This document shows positions 38,488 to 46,539 of a stretch of 64,000 bases of DNA, piece by piece. The DNA comes from an uncultured bacterium (lineage in GTDB: Bacteria; Myxococcota_A; Bradymonadia; UBA7976; VGTA01): NCBI GenBank assembly GCA_943788935.1, contig CALSSE010000013.1, positions 143,641 to 207,640 of the forward strand. Direction: 5' to 3'. Within the stretch, counting starts at the first letter, position 1, and each line of letters starts with the position of its first letter. The position numbers were made by a program, and so were the translations under genes. The notes beneath the pieces were generated by a model that saw only the letters and a list, made by a program, of their open reading frames with translations, was not told the origin of the DNA and made no database searches.

Positions 38488-39435
38488 TTACCTTATTCCA
38501 CTCTCAAGGAGTAAGCCCCCACTTAAGAGAATGCAATAGAGGAGCTCTAGTTGAGCGGTCGCTCCGAGGAGTGGATTGAGTGCTGCTCCATCGAGGGTCC
38601 ACACTTGGTGAATCCGCTTCAGAGCGAGCGGAGTGATGAGCAGAGGAGCGAGCCATCCCCAAGAGCCTAAAGAGAGAGCGAGCGCGGGAGAGGTCAGTAG
38701 AGCACCTGCCACTAAAGCAGTATATTCCCAGCGGGCGAAGGTCGCTCCGAAGCGGACCACCAGCGTACGCTTACTGTGCCTCGCATCTCCCTCACGATCT
38801 CTCAGATTATTGACTACTAAGATAGCGGTGGCGAGAGCGCCAACCGCTCCTCCAGCGCTCCATGCCTCGGGACTTACCGAGTGACCACATAAGAGCCAAG
38901 TTGTCCCACCTACCGCGCCAAGACCAAAGAAGAGTAAAACGAATAGGTCACCGAGACCTACATATGCTAAGGGGAGAGGACCAGCGGTGTATGCGACCGC
39001 GCAGAGCAGACTCGTGAGCCCCAACGCTAAGATCGGCCAACCACCGACCCAGGTCAAATATACACCGCAGAGGGCGGCGAGGAGCAAACTCATAGCCGCC
39101 CCACGCTTTAACTCTTGTGCGCTTAGCCACCCTTGAGCGGCTGCTCGAGCAGGACCGAGTCTCGTCTCATCATCGGTCCCCTTCTCAAAATCAGAGTAGT
39201 CGTTGACCAGGTTACACCCAATCTGAATAAGGATCGCTCCTATGAGGCTCATAAATAAAGTCAACGTCGTTGTTGTCGTCCACTCGATCTCCGCGCGAGC
39301 AGCGAGAGCTGCGCCAACCATCACCGGCGCTGCCCCTGCCCATAATGTTGCGGGACGGATGGTCTTCCACCAAATAAGGAGCCGACTCATGGGGATCGCT
39401 CCTGACTCATATCCAGGGGCTTGATTACTCTGCAT
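38488..39435 (-). CDS. menA: 1,4-dihydroxy-2-naphthoate polyprenyltransferase MenA
   Basis: A 315-residue UbiA-superfamily membrane prenyltransferase. The first Asp motif NLVNDYSDFEKGTD is near residue 77 and the second, NNLRDREGD, near 208, among eight or so hydrophobic segments. It joins DHNA to the polyprenyl chain to form demethylmenaquinone. ATG 39435 overlaps the menD stop by 11 bases; the frame is open to 39543, but that would overlap menD far more. The neighbours make the assignment secure. Confidence 0.92.
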   Translation of the reverse strand: MQSNQAPGYESGAIPMSRLLIWWKTIRPATLWAGAAPVMVGAALAARAEIEWTTTTTLTLFMSLIGAILIQIGCNLVNDYSDFEKGTDDETRLGPARAAAQGWLSAQELKRGAAMSLLLAALCGVYLTWVGGWPILALGLTSLLCAVAYTAGPLPLAYVGLGDLFVLLFFGLGAVGGTTWLLCGHSVSPEAWSAGGAVGALATAILVVNNLRDREGDARHSKRTLVVRFGATFARWEYTALVAGALLTSPALALSLGSWGWLAPLLITPLALKRIHQVWTLDGAALNPLLGATAQLELLYCILLSGGLLLESGIR

Positions 39436-41008
39436 GACCGAGCTCCTCTGCATGAGTGTGAGATTTACCCGCCCAATACTCTTGATGTAAGCGATGATCA
39501 TAGACAGGGTCATACACCACCTCAATGAGATGAAAGCCCCCACCGTTCATACAGCGTTCAAGCGCGGACGAGAGCTCTCTTCGCCGCTGAACCCGCAGAT
39601 AAGTCTCTGTTTCACACCATTTAGCGATATGAGACCAAGGACTCATTGCCGGAGAACCCTCGTCCGTTCCCACTAAGTGCCTACTCATATGAGAGCTGAG
39701 AGGTGTTTGAAAGAGCGCCTCAAATCGGCTCGCCTCTTTAATGGGTAACAAGTGAAAGATCCCCCCCCCCTCATTATTAGTCAAGAGCACGATAACCGAC
39801 CGCGAGCCGCTCTCTCGAGCCCACCGACTGAGTCGGTGTAATCCTTGCAAATCATGGTGAGCCGCGAGGTCACCGAGCCACACGACGAGGGGGGCCGTTG
39901 GCTGCTGGTCGCTCTGCCCGAGAGCGATCCCAAGCGCGGTAGAGAGGGTCCCATCGATGCCGTTAGCACCACGGTTGACCCAACACTGTGCTGGTGGCTC
40001 TTCTACGGAGCCCTCTCTCCTCTTAAGAGAGTTCATCGGTAGGGGATCCCATGTCATATCATGATCACGAAAGGCCATAGAGCTTGCGATCACGACATCA
40101 GCGCTCCCTTGACAGATTTCTTCTCTTCTGAGTCGGTCGAGTTGATCACAGAGGATCTCCCCCACCGCTCCGCCCCAGAGGAGAACATCAGAGCAGGTGC
40201 GGCTCTGTTGGAGTTCACTTCGCGCCCACGCGCTCTCTCTACGGGACTCTAGATCTCGCCAGCGAGTCGCCCAAGCTGATAAAGTCCCCTTCACTCCATC
40301 TTCTCTACTCTCTCTGTTTTGGAGGAGACGAATCCCCTCTGCGATCACCTCGACTCCAATGGAGAGAGAGGCGCCCAAGCTCTTGACACTAAGCGCGAGA
40401 GGGTCGACGACCTCAGGACCTTCGCCGAGCCACAGCTGAGCAGCGAGTCGTGACTCTTCGAGCCAAGCTCGAATCGCTCGCGAGTGCGTGTGACCACCGA
40501 TCGCTAATACCACCTGCACTTCAGTCCCTCGGGGGATGTCTCTTTCTCCTCCTTTAATCAGCTGATCTAAACAACGAATCGTGGAGATTCGACCGCGGAG
40601 TTGAGAACTCGCTTCTGCGAAAATCGGCCAACCTGTTAACGCTGAGAGCTGTGAAATCGGTGAGCTTAAGAGCTTTGCCGCTTGAGGACTGAGAGGACCG
40701 CAATAGATCACACCTCTCGATTGGTGCAGTTGATTGAGGAAGAGACGCCCCCCCTCTGATCTCAGACCAATATCGATCGTTGGAACCTCTAATCCGATCT
40801 CTACAGGTTCCCTTCGTGTATTGGACTCCTCTGTCCATCCCTCCAAGAGCGCTTCACTCTCCCTATTCCACAGAGGCTCTTCAAAGGGGAGGTTTAGATG
40901 AGTGGCGCCACGAGGTGCTCGGAGTGACTCTTCTACAGATGAGACCGCTCCCCTTAACCAATGGAGGGTCAGACTCTCTTCATCGCTTGCATCCTCTATA
41001 CGCTGAGC
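39425..41008 (-). CDS. menD: MenD middle and C-terminal part (downstream of frameshift)
   Basis: This frame continues SEPHCHC synthase MenD after a frameshift in the fused menF-menD gene. It begins AQRIEDASDEESLTLHWLRGA-type sequence, then RAPRGATHLNLPFEEPL, the expected MenD alpha-domain end. The thiamine-diphosphate domain includes NRGANGIDGTLSTALG and VVWLGDLAAHHDL, and the family ending NNEGGGIFHLLP follows. No proper start codon with a ribosome site lies at the front, so it is not an independent gene. MenD joins isochorismate and 2-oxoglutarate with thiamine diphosphate. The stop overlaps menA. Confidence 0.85.
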   Translation of the reverse strand, partial: AQRIEDASDEESLTLHWLRGAVSSVEESLRAPRGATHLNLPFEEPLWNRESEALLEGWTEESNTRREPVEIGLEVPTIDIGLRSEGGRLFLNQLHQSRGVIYCGPLSPQAAKLLSSPISQLSALTGWPIFAEASSQLRGRISTIRCLDQLIKGGERDIPRGTEVQVVLAIGGHTHSRAIRAWLEESRLAAQLWLGEGPEVVDPLALSVKSLGASLSIGVEVIAEGIRLLQNRESREDGVKGTLSAWATRWRDLESRRESAWARSELQQSRTCSDVLLWGGAVGEILCDQLDRLRREEICQGSADVVIASSMAFRDHDMTWDPLPMNSLKRREGSVEEPPAQCWVNRGANGIDGTLSTALGIALGQSDQQPTAPLVVWLGDLAAHHDLQGLHRLSRWARESGSRSVIVLLTNNEGGGIFHLLPIKEASRFEALFQTPLSSHMSRHLVGTDEGSPAMSPWSHIAKWCETETYLRVQRRRELSSALERCMNGGGFHLIEVVYDPVYDHRLHQEYWAGKSHTHAEELGHAE

Positions 41009-42927
41009 ATCTCTATACGCTGAGCATCTACTATACGCTGAGCCTCTTCTATGAGCGGGTCACTCAAGTTGTCACAACGCAGCTCCAAAGAGCGTTTACA
41101 ATAGGTACCAAACAAATTGAGCTGTTCTATTGTCTGAGGCGCTCCACGCCCTCGCAGCCTCGGAGGACGATCAGCCGAGAGAACAAGCAGAGGGATCGAG
41201 CTATATCTCGCTTCTATGAGGGCAGGTAAATAATGAGCTGCCGCTGACCCTGAGGTACAACAGAGGGCGATAGGGAGCCCGCTCGACTTCGCCCACCCTA
41301 AGGCGATGAATCCTGCTGAGCGCTCATCTACAGAGACAAGGCAGGGTAAGAGCTTATCGAGCGCTAAGGCCAGAGGCGTGTTCCGTGAGCCCGGAGAGAG
41401 GACCGCTCCGACGATTCCGGCGCGCTTCATCGCTGACACCATCAAGAGGCAACGCCTCTGCTGCCGGCACGCCACCGAGCCCTCGCTCGCTGCATGTCCG
41501 AGTACTGCATTTTCAAGCACCGAATTCTCGCTCGCAGAGTCCTCGCTCAACCCCTTTGATCTCTTGAGGACATCTCCTCCTAGTAATGAGTCGATCACGC
41601 AGGCTTTCGCCCGAGTCTCTAACCACTCTGACTGAGGATCGGACCTGCCTACGATCCCTGCTCCAGCGAAGACCCTTACCTCTTGGGGTGATAGGAGCGC
41701 TGAGCGTATCCCCACCACAGCGCACGCTTCTCCTCCAGCGCTCTCCCACATCCAAGGCGCGGCATATGCGCCACGCTGCATGGGCTCGGTCTCTTTAATT
41801 AAAGCGAGCGCATCAGCTCGGGGAGCGCCGCCAAGAGCGGGGGTGGGATGTAAACGCTCCATCATCACTTGAGGGCTCACCTCTTGGCGGAGAGTCGCCT
41901 CAATGGGCGTCTCGAGATGAACTAAGCTACCCGCTCTGCTCAAGCGCCTATCTCCAATATTTACCTCTACACAAGTCTCTGAGAGAGCCTCTTCAATCAG
42001 AGAGACTACGATCTCATGTTCTTCTCTATCTTTACTTGAGGAGGTCAAGTCTTTGAAGAGACGCTCTGTCTCTACGGAATCAGAAGGGTCTGAGAGGGCT
42101 CGAGTCCCTGCTAAAGCGTGAGTGTTTAATCGTCGGTCTTTAATCTCAAATAATCGCTCTGGGCTCACTCCCACAAAGCACTGCCCTTGACGAGGAGAGA
42201 GAGCAAAGGGAATCTCCCCATGCGCAGCTCTCTCTAAACACTTGCGCCACATACGAGCACCAGACCACTGATATCCATCGGGGGCATTCTTCGTCCAAGA
42301 GCGAGCGAAGACCACTTTAGATAGCTCTCCTTGGTGACAGCGACGCTTCACTTCTTCGACTCGCGTTCGCCATGAGGGGTAAGCCTCAAGAGACTCTAGT
42401 GGACTCAAGCTCGCAAGCGGTGGAGGCTCCCCTCTTAGGATCGGCTGTGGCTGTTTAATGACGGTGAACAGACTGCTTATCGAGTCATCATTATCGAGTT
42501 GAGCACAGTAAGCGATCACGCCGAGAGATTTCGAGAGATCAAAGCAGAGAGAGAAGGCAGGGACCCAGAGGAGCCCTCCCTCACCCCAGCCGCTCCATAC
42601 ATCTTCAGAGCTGTTCAGTTGAGTCTCTGATCTAGAAGAAAATCGTCGTGAGATGATCCTAGAAGGGACAGCTGCGGCGATCTCGATAGCATTGGGCTCA
42701 TCGAGCTTATCGGTTGAGATTTCTGTAGGTGGAGAGAGAAGAGATAGGGGGTCATAAGCGTTGAGCTCTCCCCCCACGATTAAAAACATTTGGTTCCCTC
42801 TTCGCCAAGCCCCCCATGGCATCTCTGACCGCTCTGCGAACTCAACCGCAGCGTACACTCTCTGAGGAGCATCAGCCCAATCAACTGTTAAGAGTTGAGT
42901 GTGTACGGCTTCAAGCGCTACAGACAT
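40996..42927 (-). CDS. menF-menD: Fused isochorismate synthase MenF with MenD N-terminal domain (before frameshift)
   Basis: A 643-residue frame. Residues 1 to about 460 are a chorismate-binding isochorismate synthase: KVVFARSW, FVGVSPERLFEIKDRRLNTHALAGT, the HEIVVSLIEE helix, HLETPIEA, HPTPALGGAPR and FAGAGIVGRSDPQSEW. An Ala/Ser-rich linker of about 30 residues follows. MenD then starts: AMKRAGIVGAVLSPGSRNTPLALAL, VDERSAGFIALGWAKSSG, CTSGSAAAHYLPA, LSADRPPRLRGRGAPQTIEQ. The frame stops at 40996, just after the 18-bp repeat that contains the shift; MenD continues in the next frame. It is the first gene of the menaquinone operon. Confidence 0.88.
   Translation of the reverse strand: MSVALEAVHTQLLTVDWADAPQRVYAAVEFAERSEMPWGAWRRGNQMFLIVGGELNAYDPLSLLSPPTEISTDKLDEPNAIEIAAAVPSRIISRRFSSRSETQLNSSEDVWSGWGEGGLLWVPAFSLCFDLSKSLGVIAYCAQLDNDDSISSLFTVIKQPQPILRGEPPPLASLSPLESLEAYPSWRTRVEEVKRRCHQGELSKVVFARSWTKNAPDGYQWSGARMWRKCLERAAHGEIPFALSPRQGQCFVGVSPERLFEIKDRRLNTHALAGTRALSDPSDSVETERLFKDLTSSSKDREEHEIVVSLIEEALSETCVEVNIGDRRLSRAGSLVHLETPIEATLRQEVSPQVMMERLHPTPALGGAPRADALALIKETEPMQRGAYAAPWMWESAGGEACAVVGIRSALLSPQEVRVFAGAGIVGRSDPQSEWLETRAKACVIDSLLGGDVLKRSKGLSEDSASENSVLENAVLGHAASEGSVACRQQRRCLLMVSAMKRAGIVGAVLSPGSRNTPLALALDKLLPCLVSVDERSAGFIALGWAKSSGLPIALCCTSGSAAAHYLPALIEARYSSIPLLVLSADRPPRLRGRGAPQTIEQLNLFGTYCKRSLELRCDNLSDPLIEEAQRIVDAQRIEMLSV
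40997..41043. repeat. menD: Tandem repeat in menD with one 17-bp and one 18-bp period
   Basis: TATACGCTGAGC occurs at 40997, 41014 and 41032. The periods are 17 and 18 bp. An 18-bp period would keep the MenD frame open (DAQRIE repeats); the 17-bp period creates the stop at 40996. Confidence 0.85.
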
Positions 42928-42966
42928 CGTTTTTATCCTCTACTCAAACTCAAGTCTAGAACAAGT

Positions 42967-43050
42967 TAGAACGGCTCAGAACAAGTCAGAACAAGTACCA
43001 GAACAAGTGGCTGCTACTTAGAACAAGTTAGAACAAGTGGCTGCTACTTA
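42967..43050. repeat. GAACAAGT direct repeats upstream of menF
   Basis: Several GAACAAGT octamers, and two copies of GAACAAGTGGCTGCTACTTA 30 bp apart (43001-43020 and 43031-43050), lie between the menF start and the palindromes of the divergent regulator. They fall where a menF promoter or leader would be. Confidence 0.65.
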
Positions 43051-43080
43051 AGTAGACTTTAGTAGCGATCTAATCAACAT

Positions 43081-43098
43081 GTTTATCAGATTATAAAC
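43081..43098. promoter_or_regulatory. Candidate operator palindrome 1
   Basis: GTTTATCAGATTATAAAC is a perfect GTTTAT-N6-ATAAAC inverted repeat in the intergenic space between menF and the GbsR-type gene. Confidence 0.5.
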
Positions 43099-43182
43099 TT
43101 GCTGTAAAATCAAACTACTCTAATGGTCAAAAAAGTCCATTGACTTAGCTATTAATAATAAGTTTAATACGAAATCAACATT

Positions 43183-43200
43183 GTTTAATAGATTATAAAC
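43183..43200. promoter_or_regulatory. Candidate operator palindrome 2
   Basis: GTTTAATAGATTATAAAC repeats the first palindrome with one arm mismatch, and the N6 core is nearly the same. It ends 17 bases before the regulator ATG, a position suited to autorepression. The two sites are 102 bp apart. Confidence 0.5.
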
Positions 43201-43217
43201 ATAAGGTCCGTTTATCC

Positions 43218-43820
43218 ATGGAATCAGAGAAGGCTACGGCGACAATTTCCCCGCTCCAAAGAAGAGTAATCGCGGTCTCCGATGCCTGTGGAGATTTCAT
43301 TGAATATTGGGGGTTTAAGTCGATACATGGCCGAGTATGGTCTTATCTAGCAATCTCGAGTCAACCACTATCACAAACAGAGATCGCTCGCGCTTTGGGA
43401 GTCAGTCGCGCTTCAGTCTGTATCGCAATTAATGAGCTCAGTGGATATGGTCTTGTGAAGCCTATCTCTGACCTAAGGCATGCACCTTATGAACCGGTTA
43501 TGGATGTATGGCCGGTGATCGCTAATGTTTTACGTGAGAGAGAATGGATGCTACTCGAAACCGCTCGTATTACTTTAGAAGGGGCGATTCATGAGCTCGA
43601 TAGATTACATTCGGAGTCTAATGAGCGAGACACTGAACATTCCTTCAACGAAGAGCGGTTGAAGATGCTCCTTCAAATGACCGAGTGGGCACAGGGTATA
43701 CTCAAGCTCTTGATCAATGCTCGACTACCACGAGCTGCTGACCGTTGGGGTGCTTGGATGAGCAAAGCGATGAAGTGGAGTCACTCACTGAAGGGTATGT
43801 TAGGTCGAGATGAAGACTAG
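43218..43820 (+). CDS. GbsR/MarR-type transcriptional regulator
   Basis: A 200-residue protein with a winged helix-turn-helix: LSQTEIARALGVSRASVCIAINELSGYGLVKPI near residues 53-85, preceded by ACGDFIEYWGFKSIHGRVWSYLAI. This arrangement is characteristic of the GbsR family, which controls glycine betaine or related pathways in other bacteria. The long helical C-terminus is probably the dimerisation and ligand domain. It is divergent from the men operon with two shared palindromes, so it may regulate menF, itself, or both. The stop codon lies in a 17-bp repeat. Confidence 0.8.
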   Translation: MESEKATATISPLQRRVIAVSDACGDFIEYWGFKSIHGRVWSYLAISSQPLSQTEIARALGVSRASVCIAINELSGYGLVKPISDLRHAPYEPVMDVWPVIANVLREREWMLLETARITLEGAIHELDRLHSESNERDTEHSFNEERLKMLLQMTEWAQGILKLLINARLPRAADRWGAWMSKAMKWSHSLKGMLGRDED

Positions 43821-43903
43821 GCCGAGATGAAGACTAGGTCGAGATGAAGAATAGGTCGAGATGAAGACTAGGTCGAGATGAAGAATAGGTCGAGATGAAG
43901 ACT
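43802..43903. repeat. 17-bp tandem repeat, six copies, beginning in the regulator 3' end
   Basis: Six units of AGGTCGAGATGAAGACT, with two single-base variants, begin inside the last codons of the GbsR-type gene (GRDED then TAG) and run beyond the stop. The repeated unit therefore includes the stop codon itself. Confidence 0.85.
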
Positions 43904-43940
43904 CATTACAGGTCAGCATCAAGCTCCTACTCATCAATAA

Positions 43941-43986
43941 AACAGTGCCTCGTAAATAGACAAATAAGCGACTTATTAACACTGTT
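43941..43986. other. Nested inverted repeat
   Basis: AACAGTG and CACTGTT pair around an inner AATAAG-CGA-CTTATT hairpin. There is no clear T run, so it could be a terminator-like structure or a protein-binding site between the regulator and the redoxin gene. Confidence 0.35.
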
Positions 43987-44101
43987 TGACATCTCTATGA
44001 GTGACCATCGATGAAATCGTCGATGAGTTTACTCACCTCAAGGGCGCTGGTATTTATTCTTAAGGGGTATAGGCGCTCTACACTCATGGAGTCTATATTA
44101 C

Positions 44102-44725
44102 ATGATCGTACCTACAGTCTTTGCCTGCTTTAAAAAATGCCCGAAACTCTATAAGGGCCTCTTCATCATCTCTCTCTCGCTCATCAGTACGGGGCTCATC
44201 ACACCTGCGCTGGCCAAAGTTCAAATTGGACAAGACGCTCCTGATTTCACACTCAAGGATCAAGAGGGTAAAGAGCACAAACTCAGTGACTATCGTGGAA
44301 AAGTGGTGGTCTTGGAGTGGACGAACCCTACTTGTCCTTTCGTAGAGTACCATTATCAAAGAGACACGATGACCACACTCGCGAGCCAACACTCTAAGGT
44401 TGTGTGGCTCACCATAAACAGTAGCTATTTTACGACTACAGAAGCGAATAAGAAGTGGGCAAAACTTGAGGGCGTAAAGACCGTTCTAGCGGATCCTTCA
44501 GGAGCGATTGGTAAGATCTATAATGCGCGTACCACACCCCATATGTATGTGATTGACTCGACTGGTAAGCTCGTCTACCAAGGAGCGATTGATGATAATC
44601 CACACATGGATAAAAGAGAGACCGTCAATTACGTGGAGCGAGCGCTAAAAAGCTTAAGCAGTGGGACTCCGATTAAAACGGGTCAAACTCCGCCTTACGG
44701 GTGTTCAGTAAAATACAAGAGATAA
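44102..44725 (+). CDS. Exported redoxin (AhpC/TSA-type thioredoxin fold)
   Basis: A 207-residue protein with an N-terminal signal peptide (ending near PALAK, residue 40) and a peroxiredoxin-like fold: APDFTLKDQEGKEHKLSDYRGKVVVLEWTNPTCPFVEYHY, the late TPHMYVID strand and YQGAIDDNPH. The single Cys in TNPTCPFV sits at the active-site position; the usual CxxC partner is missing. It is likely a periplasmic thioredoxin-like protein with unknown substrate. No strong ribosome site is seen before the ATG. Confidence 0.8.
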   Translation: MIVPTVFACFKKCPKLYKGLFIISLSLISTGLITPALAKVQIGQDAPDFTLKDQEGKEHKLSDYRGKVVVLEWTNPTCPFVEYHYQRDTMTTLASQHSKVVWLTINSSYFTTTEANKKWAKLEGVKTVLADPSGAIGKIYNARTTPHMYVIDSTGKLVYQGAIDDNPHMDKRETVNYVERALKSLSSGTPIKTGQTPPYGCSVKYKR

Positions 44726-44760
44726 GCGTTCAAGGTCTCAAAATATATACGCTTTATTTT
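44724..44760 (+). terminator. Possible rho-independent terminator after redoxin
   Basis: AAGCGT, overlapping the stop, pairs with ACGCTT at 44749-44754, followed by TATTTTT. The loop is long (19 bases), so the call is tentative. Confidence 0.35.
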
Positions 44761-44800
44761 TGCTTGTTCGTGCTTAAATTAATTAATTATGGGATTACGC

Positions 44801-45889
44801 TTAATCAGAGTCTGTGCATAACTTGATCAAGACATACTCCAAAAGGACTTCTTGATCGACTTTAGCGCCTTTGAGCGTTCTATCAGCCCAAGCAAGTAGC
44901 TCGAACCCACTCGCAAGTTGTTTAATCGTCATGCTGTTTCGATTCTGTGCGAGTTGAATCACACGTTTAGCTGCATAGCCATTGACCTGTAACACTTGAG
45001 CGAGATTCGCTTCTCCTCCACCGAGCTGCATCACTGACTTGGCCGCTAAGAGTTCTCTTAGTCGTCTATGAACGAGAGCCACAATTCCTAAAACTTCTTG
45101 TCCCCCGTCTAATAGAGTACGTACGAGGGAAATCACCTCCCGCGTTTGACGGAGCGCTAGTTTGTCCAACAAAATCCAAACAGTCGTCTGAGCTTTAGCT
45201 TTGGGTAACAGGGTCACGACATCATCGATTGTTGCTTCAGTACGAGGTTCGATAAATAGGCTAAGCCTAGTGAGCGCGTCACTCATCTCCCCTAGGCGAC
45301 CAGACCCTGATTCTTGGATCAGCGTCAAAGCCTCTCTTGAGAGTGCAAGATTTAGACGTTTGGCTTCACTCTCTAACCAAAAGTCAACTTGGGAAGAGCT
45401 CATCGTTGCTGCTTCCCGGCATACGACAAACTCGGACTTATTGAGAGCTTTCATCAACGCTCGAGTTTGATCTAATCGATCACGGGCTTCTAGAATAAAA
45501 CAAGTATGAGGATTAGGTGCGGCGCAATATTGGATCAGCTCACCGAGCTTTGTTTTTGGTACTTTATTCAAGAGTTCAGCAGCTTGAAGTCGAACAACTC
45601 GTTTATCGTTCATCATGGGCTGAGTGTTGAGAGCATTTAGGAGAGCAGACACCGAAAACTGTCCCTCTGAGGCGTCAAATCGATCCAAGTTAAAGTCAGC
45701 GATCCCTGTTCCTAGTCCTCGTTGCTGTAGCCACTCTGCAGCCTGTTGGCTGAACATAGATTCTTCACCGTGTAACAAATAGATCGGTAGATCGGTCTTT
45801 TTAAGGTCTATGAGCCAAGTATAGGCAGGAGGTAAGTTCTTATTTGGTCGCTTTTTGCTCTTCGATTTTGATTTCGCCATTGTCTTCAT
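44801..45889 (-). CDS. holA: DNA polymerase III delta subunit HolA
   Basis: A 362-residue clamp-loader subunit. The early LPIYLLHGEESMFSQQAAEWL, the VVRLQAAELLNKV strand, TCFILEARDRLDQT and the C-terminal DPIII delta helices (VHRRLRELLAAKSVM, LAQVLQVNGYAAKRVIQLAQN) fit the HolA family. The clamp loader places the sliding clamp on DNA. It lies just after an LptE-like lipoprotein gene, matching the lptE-holA order of many proteobacteria. Confidence 0.85.
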   Translation of the reverse strand: MKTMAKSKSKSKKRPNKNLPPAYTWLIDLKKTDLPIYLLHGEESMFSQQAAEWLQQRGLGTGIADFNLDRFDASEGQFSVSALLNALNTQPMMNDKRVVRLQAAELLNKVPKTKLGELIQYCAAPNPHTCFILEARDRLDQTRALMKALNKSEFVVCREAATMSSSQVDFWLESEAKRLNLALSREALTLIQESGSGRLGEMSDALTRLSLFIEPRTEATIDDVVTLLPKAKAQTTVWILLDKLALRQTREVISLVRTLLDGGQEVLGIVALVHRRLRELLAAKSVMQLGGGEANLAQVLQVNGYAAKRVIQLAQNRNSMTIKQLASGFELLAWADRTLKGAKVDQEVLLEYVLIKLCTDSD

Positions 45890-45945
45890 CTCTCTACAGA
45901 AGGGGTCTCTCTTCTTTGAAAAGTAACTTCTCTGAGAAGTAACAC

Positions 45946-46422
45946 TTAATGATCACCCGAAGGTAAACAAAGCTCATGATAATGAGAGAGAAGCCGTCTA
46001 GTAAGTCTCTGAGTGACCTCCCGTAAAAAGCGTTCGGTACTTAGGGATTGGTCGAGGGAGACCGTAATAAATTCTTTCTCGCTTAGCTTGAACTCCCCTC
46101 CGAACTCGGCAGACATCATCAACACTAGGAGCTCAGCATAGGTATCCACTCCCCATCTCCCTGACTCAATGATTTCTAGCTTAACAGTAGACAGTGAACA
46201 TTGTGACACGAGAGGAAACCCAACCAAGCGTGCGTCTGCTCTCCATTCAGCGTAAAACGCGGGTGTTAAAGACAGGAAAGGAGTTGTGTTTTCAAGCTGA
46301 ACCGATTGCTTTTCTTGATTTGTAGATGATCTGTAGAGGCCATTTTGAAGACTATATCCACAAGAAAAGCAGACTAATGTGCATATTGAGAAGAAAAGAG
46401 CATATCTAAGAGGTAATATCAT
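45946..46422 (-). CDS. LptE-like outer-membrane lipoprotein
   Basis: A 158-residue protein with a lipobox CFSCGYSLQNG near residue 20; CGY after the lipobox is the common beginning of LptE, which plugs the LptD LPS transport barrel. The body has the expected strand-helix pattern (VQLENTTPFL, FLREVTQRLTRRLL). The best support is its position directly upstream of holA. Sequence alone is not conclusive. Confidence 0.5.
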   Translation of the reverse strand: MILPLRYALFFSICTLVCFSCGYSLQNGLYRSSTNQEKQSVQLENTTPFLSLTPAFYAEWRADARLVGFPLVSQCSLSTVKLEIIESGRWGVDTYAELLVLMMSAEFGGEFKLSEKEFITVSLDQSLSTERFLREVTQRLTRRLLSHYHELCLPSGDH

Positions 46423-46539
46423 AAGTTCTTCAAGATGAATCTTAGCTTAAGAGGAAGCGCAGATAGGCAAACAGGTACTTTATTTAACATCTAGAGAGAT
46501 TTCCTGTCGCCTTAAAAGGTTCCCCATGATTTAATTGCT

